Positions 32,127-36,247 of a DNA stretch of 36,247 nucleotides are shown piece after piece. The stretch is taken from the NCBI GenBank assembly GCA_029239935.1, contig JARBTY010000012.1, forward strand, positions 1 through 36,247, in the 5' to 3' direction. The notes below the pieces were generated by a model that was not told where the DNA came from, did not search any database, and saw nothing but the letters and a program-made list of their open reading frames with translations. Position 1 is the stretch's first letter. The number at the start of each line of letters is the position of its first letter. The translations under genes were made by a program, and so were the position numbers. This DNA comes from Clostridia bacterium (GTDB taxonomy: Bacteria > Bacillota_A > Clostridia > Lachnospirales > Cellulosilyticaceae).

Positions 32127-32273
32127 ATGATGATAAAAAGAAGAATAACAGGCGTTTGTCTTTTTTGTATCGGGCTGGGTATGATACTTGTGATTATTGT
32201 ACCGACACTAGGATGGATATTTACTACGGCTATTATTTTAATAGGTATGGGATGTGGCATGTTTCGATGCTAG
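32127..32273 (+). CDS. 48-residue membrane microprotein
   Basis: A short open frame with good translation signals: AAGAAGG at 32116-32122, then ATG at 32127 (or the next codon). The product starts MMIKRRITG, continues with a hydrophobic span (VCLFCIGLGMILVIIV), a short PTLGW turn and a second span (IFTTAIILIGMGCGMF), and ends RC. That is a basic N-terminus and a hairpin of two membrane helices with four cysteines. It lies between the thiN terminator and its own terminator at 32299-32327, so it is an independent or readthrough unit. I do not recognise the family. An opposite-strand open frame here is a shadow without a ribosome-binding site. Confidence 0.68.
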   Translation: MMIKRRITGVCLFCIGLGMILVIIVPTLGWIFTTAIILIGMGCGMFRC

Positions 32274-32298
32274 ACATAAAACTGCATAAAAAATTAAC

Positions 32299-32327
32299 AG
32301 CGAACATCCAAGGATGTCCGCTTTTTT
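32299..32327 (+). terminator. Intrinsic terminator after the microprotein gene
   Basis: AGCG-a-ACATCC (32299-32309) pairs with GGATGT-c-CGCT (32312-32322) with a single A-C mismatch and is followed by T to 32327. It lies 25 nt after the microprotein stop and also faces the end of rpmB. Confidence 0.75.
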
Positions 32328-32356
32328 AATAAAAAAATAAAATACCAATTGATTTA

Positions 32357-32542
32357 TTAAGCACGTGCAACTAAATTAGAACGTAAACAACGTGTACATA
32401 CGTTCATAGTTTTAACAGCTCCGTTTTGAGCAACTCTTACTTTTCTAACGTTTGCTTTCCACATTCTATTAGATCTTCTATGAGAGTGGCTAACTTTAAT
32501 ACCAAAATGTACGTCTTTTGAACAAATCTCACATTTGGCCAC
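32357..32542 (-). CDS. rpmB: 50S ribosomal protein L28, zinc-ribbon type
   Basis: L28 is a small basic protein of the large ribosomal subunit. The 61-residue protein starts at GTG (32542), with AAGGAGGTG 6 nt upstream. It has the family body FGIKVSHSHRRSNRMWKANV and ends NLVARA. Cysteines at 4, 7, 49 and 52 form two CxxC pairs, so this is the zinc-binding (C+) variant. The minus-strand location, single-gene unit and divergence from an Asp23 gene match the usual rpmB-yloU-yloV arrangement. Confidence 0.96.
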   Translation of the reverse strand: MAKCEICSKDVHFGIKVSHSHRRSNRMWKANVRKVRVAQNGAVKTMNVCTRCLRSNLVARA

Positions 32543-32586
32543 TTTGAACACCTCCTTGATTTTAAATCCGTGACATAACAAGCTAT

Positions 32587-32615
32587 ATTGTAGCAGATAA
32601 TAAACTATATTTCAA
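32587..32615 (-). promoter_or_regulatory. Sigma-A promoter for rpmB
   Basis: Reading the minus strand, TTGAAA (32615-32610), a 17-nt spacer ending TGC and TACAAT (32592-32587) form a strong promoter about 35 nt upstream of the L28 ribosome-binding site. Confidence 0.78.
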
Positions 32616-32750
32616 GTATTGATTAGGTTTTATTTTTTATCAGATTTATTACACTTTTTAGGAGCAATACTACTTTTTTATCCTTGAACTATATGATATA
32701 ATGATACGAAGTATATTATTGTGATAAGTATGGATTAGGAGGACTGTTGT

Positions 32751-33110
32751 ATGCCAAGTAAATTTTCAAGCGAATATGGAAGCATTATGATTGATGAAGA
32801 AGTCATCGCACAAATAAGCGGTATGATAGCTATGGAATGTTATGGTATTGTTGGTATGGCAGCAAGGAATGTAAAAGATGGCATCGTACATCTTTTAAGA
32901 GGAGAGAGTTTAACAAGAGGAATAGCTGTGCGTTTAAATGAAAACAAAACAAGTATAGATTTTCATATCATAGTGGAGTATGGTACAAAAATATCAGCGG
33001 TAGCTGATAATTTAATGAGTACGGTTAAATATAAAGTACAGGATATGCTTGGTATAGAGGTAGAGCATATTAAAATTTTCATTGAAGGTGTAAGAGTAGA
33101 TAAAGAATAA
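32751..33110 (+). CDS. Asp23/Gls24 family protein (YloU type)
   Basis: A 119-residue Asp23 (DUF322) protein, the second in the window. The core is IDEEVIAQISGMIAMECYGIVGMA, then GIAVRLNENKTSIDFHIIVEYGTKI and the C-terminal VEHIKIFIEGVRV strand. GGAGG lies 7 nt before the ATG. It differs from the copy at 827-1207 by an extended N-terminus and neutral linker. Its partner is the DAK2 protein downstream; the asp23-DAK2 pair (yloU-yloV) next to rpmB and recG is widespread in Firmicutes. Role unknown; probably envelope homeostasis or an accessory to the kinase-like partner. Confidence 0.88.
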   Translation: MPSKFSSEYGSIMIDEEVIAQISGMIAMECYGIVGMAARNVKDGIVHLLRGESLTRGIAVRLNENKTSIDFHIIVEYGTKISAVADNLMSTVKYKVQDMLGIEVEHIKIFIEGVRVDKE

Positions 33111-33156
33111 AGATTTATTGAAAGAACCAGAGAGCGGTTTGAGGAGGCATATAAAG

Positions 33157-34812
33157 GTGAAATTAAAAGCAATAGAGGCTAAGCAATTGCAGGCAATGTT
33201 TATAGCAGGAGCCCAGTTACTAGATGAAAAAAAACAAATGGTGAATGAACTCAATGTGTTTCCAGTGCCAGATGGAGATACAGGGACAAATATGTCACTA
33301 ACTATGTTAGCAGCAGCAAGAGAGGTAGAAAATATAGAGGCTGTAACAGCCACTGAGGTCGTGAAAGCAGCGGCGACAGGCTCTTTAAGGGGTGCCAGAG
33401 GGAATTCAGGTGTTATTTTATCTCAGCTTATACGAGGCTTTTCAAAAGGAATTGAGGGCAATGAAGAGATAGACACTATTGTACTGGCAAATGCTTTTCA
33501 AAAAGGTGTAGATACAGCCTATAAAGCAGTTATGAAACCTAAAGAAGGCACCATCTTAACGGTAGCTAGGGAAATCGCCAGTAAGGCACTAGAGATGAGT
33601 CTTGAAACTTCTGATATAGAGACATTTATCAAAGTAGTTTTAGATCATGGATATGATATACTTAGTAAAACTCCTGACATGCTGCCTGTTTTAAAAGAAG
33701 CAAATGTAGTAGATGCCGGGGGACAAGGACTGTTATGCATACTCGAAGGAGCTGCAAGGGTCGTGATAGAAAATCTTGAAATTGAAATTAAAAAACCAAC
33801 TATGAAACCTAATGCTGCAGCGTTCAGCGCGCTGAAACATTTTAATACAGAGGATATTACCTTTGGGTATTGCACAGAGTTTATTATAGAAAAGGCAAAA
33901 GGAGCATCTTATGATGAAGAGGCTACAAAAGTCTATTTAGATAGTATTGGAGACAGTATTGTGGTTGTATCTGATGAAGAATATATTAAGGTACATGTTC
34001 ATACAGATAATCCGGGACTTGCCCTTCAAAAAGCCTTAGAATTCGGAGCACTTACTAACATCAAAATAGAAAACATGCGTCAGCAGCATTCTTCGATTTT
34101 TGATGGAGAAGAAGCAGAAAAAGAAAGTACACAGGTACAGCAGTTGCCTAAAAAAGCATTAGCGTTTGTATCTATAGCGGCAGGCAGTGGTATTGCAGAA
34201 ATCATGAGAAGCCTTGGAGCAGATGTTGTTATTGAAGGTGGACAAACCATGAACCCCAGTACGGAAGATATCTTAAAGGCCATTAAAGCGTGTCATGCAC
34301 AAGAGGTGATTGTGCTGCCTAATAATAAAAATATTATTTTAGCAGCAGAGCAGGCTGCAGCTATTGAAGAGGAAACAAAGGTTCATGTCATTCCGACTAA
34401 GACGATTCCGCAAGGCATATCAGCTATGATTGCCCAAGACGGAAGCAGCGAGAACACGGCACATATTATTGAGAACATGACAGAAGCCCTTGAACTGGTG
34501 GAAACAGCTCAGATAACCATAGCAGTGAGAGATACGGTTATAGAGGGTGAGAATATTATAGAAGGTGAATATTTAGGCATATTAGAGGGTAAAATAATTG
34601 CACATGACAAAGATTTAAAACAAACTTTTAATGAACTGCTCAAGCAAATGAAACAAGATGCAGAGGTTATTACAATCTATTATGGTGAGGATATTACAGA
34701 CGAGACAGCAAAAGAATTTAAGCTGGAGGCAGAAGGTATTTACCAAGATGCAGATATAGAACTCTACAAAGGTAATCAACCAGTTTATTATTTTATGATA
34801 TCGGCAGAATAG
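33157..34812 (+). CDS. DAK2 domain fatty acid kinase subunit FakA-like (YloV)
   Basis: FakA-type proteins phosphorylate exogenous fatty acids bound to FakB (DegV-family) partners for entry into phospholipid synthesis. The 551-residue protein has the N-terminal DAK2/DhaL domain (about residues 8-200) with the metal- and ATP-binding NVFPVPDGDTGTNMSLTM, then SLRGARGNSGVILSQL and VDAGGQGL. A middle domain (about 220-320) holds CTEFII and KVHVHTDNPG. The C-terminal DegV-like DAK1_2 region (about 330-550) follows. The GTG at 33157 has GAGGAGG 9 nt upstream; the upstream in-frame TTG at 33118 has no site. No FakB is seen in the window. Confidence 0.9.
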   Translation: MKLKAIEAKQLQAMFIAGAQLLDEKKQMVNELNVFPVPDGDTGTNMSLTMLAAAREVENIEAVTATEVVKAAATGSLRGARGNSGVILSQLIRGFSKGIEGNEEIDTIVLANAFQKGVDTAYKAVMKPKEGTILTVAREIASKALEMSLETSDIETFIKVVLDHGYDILSKTPDMLPVLKEANVVDAGGQGLLCILEGAARVVIENLEIEIKKPTMKPNAAAFSALKHFNTEDITFGYCTEFIIEKAKGASYDEEATKVYLDSIGDSIVVVSDEEYIKVHVHTDNPGLALQKALEFGALTNIKIENMRQQHSSIFDGEEAEKESTQVQQLPKKALAFVSIAAGSGIAEIMRSLGADVVIEGGQTMNPSTEDILKAIKACHAQEVIVLPNNKNIILAAEQAAAIEEETKVHVIPTKTIPQGISAMIAQDGSSENTAHIIENMTEALELVETAQITIAVRDTVIEGENIIEGEYLGILEGKIIAHDKDLKQTFNELLKQMKQDAEVITIYYGEDITDETAKEFKLEAEGIYQDADIELYKGNQPVYYFMISAE

Positions 34813-34838
34813 TTAAAAAGTTAAATAACAATCAGATG

Positions 34839-34862
34839 AAGTGCCGATTCTATCGGCACTTT
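34839..34862 (+). terminator. Hairpin between the DAK2 gene and recG
   Basis: AAGTGCCGAT (34839-34848) and ATCGGCACTT (34852-34861) form a perfect 10-bp stem with a 3-nt loop. Only three T follow, so termination is likely partial and recG may be reached by readthrough. Confidence 0.65.
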
Positions 34863-34892
34863 CGTATTTATAACGAAGGAGGTATGTAGCCC

Positions 34893-36247
34893 GTGGGACT
34901 CAACGACTCTATACTCACGATAAAAGGTGTAGGTGCCCAGGTCGCATCAAAACTTAACAAACTCGGGATTTATACGTTGAAGGATATGATAGAGCATTAT
35001 CCAAGAGAATATGAGGATAGAAGAAAGATCATGCCTATTGAAGCTATTAACATGGAGGAGCATCAAAATATTTTGGCCAGTGTTGCAACCCCTCCCCAAG
35101 TCTCTAAAAAAGCAGGTAAGATTATTGTAACTTTTAGAGTGAAAGACAGTACAGGCAGTATCTATGTTACTTTTTACGGACAAGCTTATATGAAAAACAA
35201 TTTTCAAATGGGTGAGAAATATCTATTATATGGAAAAGTGAGACGTAAATACGCCAAAATAGAAATGGAATCTCCAGAATATCAAAAGGTAAATGACATA
35301 GAAAACTTGGAAAAAGTGGCTAAAATCACCCCTATCTATCCCGCTACAAGCAAATTATCTCAAAAGGTTATCAGAAATCTCATTGAGAAAAGCTTAGAGA
35401 TCGGTACCCCTTTTTTAGAAGATTATTTGCCAGAGTCTATTAAAAAACAGTATGGGTTAGTCGAAAAAAAAGAAGCTGTTACCTCTATTCATTTTCCGAA
35501 AAACGGAACAGATTTTTTTGAGGCCAGAAAAAGATTGGTATTTGAAGAATTATTTATGCTGCAGCTTTCTTTATATAGACTGAAGGCTGACTTTGCACAA
35601 AAGTCTCAAGGTATTTCTTATGATGTGCCTAACGGGTTAGAGCTCTTTTTAGAGAAGCTGCCCTTTAGTCTTACAACAGCTCAAAAAAGAGTAGTCCAAG
35701 AAATTGTAGAGGATATGAAAAGTAATCTGGCGATGAACAGACTGATTCAAGGAGATGTGGGTTCAGGAAAAACAGTAATAGCAGCTATTGCTTTATTTAT
35801 AGCTGTACAAAATGGCGCTCAGGCAGCCCTGATGGCCCCAACAGAAGTGCTGGCCATACAACACTTTGGCTTTCTCCAAAGTCTTATGAGTCCTTTTAAC
35901 ATAGAAATAGCGTTACTTACAGGCTCAACCACCAAAAAACAAAAACAAGACCTATTAGAAGCGATTAAACAGCAAAAAATTCATATCATCATAGGGACTC
36001 ATGCACTGATAGAAGATCAGGTTGAAATCCCAAAGCTTGGGCTTGTTATTACTGATGAACAGCATCGTTTTGGAGTCAGACAAAGGCTAAAACTTACGGA
36101 GAAGGGAATGACACCAGATGTTATGGTCATGACGGCTACACCTATACCAAGAACTTTAGCCCTTATTCTTTATGGAGATATGGATATTTCCATTATTGAT
36201 GAATTGCCTCCAGGAAGAATACCTATTCAAACCAATGCGGTAGAGTC
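34893..36247 (+). CDS. recG: ATP-dependent DNA helicase RecG (3' truncated by window)
   Basis: RecG remodels stalled forks and Holliday junctions. About 451 of the usual 680 residues are present; the frame is open at the right edge. The start is GTG at 34893 with AAGGAGG 10 nt upstream. The N-terminal wedge region begins ILTIKGVGAQVASKLNKLGI and includes the family's HYPREYEDR and an OB fold (KDSTGSIYVTFYGQAY). Helicase lobe 1 follows with LTTAQKRVVQEIVEDM, Walker A QGDVGSGKTV, APTEVLA, the DEQH box in VITDEQHRFGVRQR and MTATPIPRTLA. This is the standard position after the yloU-yloV pair. Confidence 0.96.
   Translation, partial: MGLNDSILTIKGVGAQVASKLNKLGIYTLKDMIEHYPREYEDRRKIMPIEAINMEEHQNILASVATPPQVSKKAGKIIVTFRVKDSTGSIYVTFYGQAYMKNNFQMGEKYLLYGKVRRKYAKIEMESPEYQKVNDIENLEKVAKITPIYPATSKLSQKVIRNLIEKSLEIGTPFLEDYLPESIKKQYGLVEKKEAVTSIHFPKNGTDFFEARKRLVFEELFMLQLSLYRLKADFAQKSQGISYDVPNGLELFLEKLPFSLTTAQKRVVQEIVEDMKSNLAMNRLIQGDVGSGKTVIAAIALFIAVQNGAQAALMAPTEVLAIQHFGFLQSLMSPFNIEIALLTGSTTKKQKQDLLEAIKQQKIHIIIGTHALIEDQVEIPKLGLVITDEQHRFGVRQRLKLTEKGMTPDVMVMTATPIPRTLALILYGDMDISIIDELPPGRIPIQTNAVE

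Noticed and set aside
32060..32260. Minus-strand open frame opposite the 48-residue microprotein
   Set aside because: No ribosome-binding site, and it runs into the thiN terminator. The plus-strand frame has the better signals.
1..36247. CRISPR arrays, insertion sequences, prophage genes, tRNA or rRNA genes
   Set aside because: No direct-repeat/spacer pattern, transposase or integrase motif, or cloverleaf-forming segment was found by eye.

Overview
The window is a contiguous piece of a low-GC, endospore-forming, anaerobic Firmicute chromosome. Three sporulation genes (spoIIIAH, spoIVB, spo0A), strong AGGAGG ribosome-binding sites, frequent GTG/TTG starts and sigma-A promoters of the TTGaaa-17-TATAAT type support this. 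Gene order (spoIIIAH-asp23-nusB-xseAB-ispA-dxs-tlyA-nadK-argR-recN-spoIVB-spo0A) is typical of Clostridia, probably Lachnospirales and perhaps Cellulosilyticum-like. The genus is inference. I see no tRNA, rRNA, CRISPR array, insertion sequence or prophage.

Region 1 (1-12.97 kb, + strand) is a sporulation/housekeeping block. It begins with the 3' part of spoIIIAH and an Asp23 gene. It continues with nusB and the tightly packed xseA-xseB-ispA, then a small divergent-PAP2 membrane protein. Next come dxs-tlyA-nadK-argR-recN, then spoIVB and spo0A. ispA and dxs put isoprenoid supply (DXP to prenyl diphosphate) in one block. Between the PAP2-like gene and dxs lies a strong promoter followed by a highly structured ~160-nt leader ending in a perfect intrinsic terminator. 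This is the best candidate here for an undescribed regulatory RNA.

Region 2 (12.97-17.8 kb) breaks the co-directional pattern. An AT-rich accessory interval holds a secreted copper-amine-oxidase-like stalk-domain protein (+), a tiny cysteine-rich protein (-) and several hairpins. Two minus-strand genes follow, citrate synthase and RqcH (ribosome quality control).

Region 3 (17.8-32.3 kb, + strand) is the conserved Firmicute gene-expression block: yicC-remA-gmk-rpoZ, then priA-def-fmt-zinc peptidase. It continues with rsmB-rlmN-PP2C phosphatase-PASTA kinase-rsgA-rpe-thiN. Many genes overlap or nearly touch. A 48-residue membrane microprotein follows thiN.

Region 4 (32.3-36.2 kb) has rpmB (zinc-ribbon L28) on the minus strand. 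Divergent from it are a second Asp23 protein, a FakA/YloV-like DAK2 protein and the 5' 1.35 kb of recG, which runs off the window.
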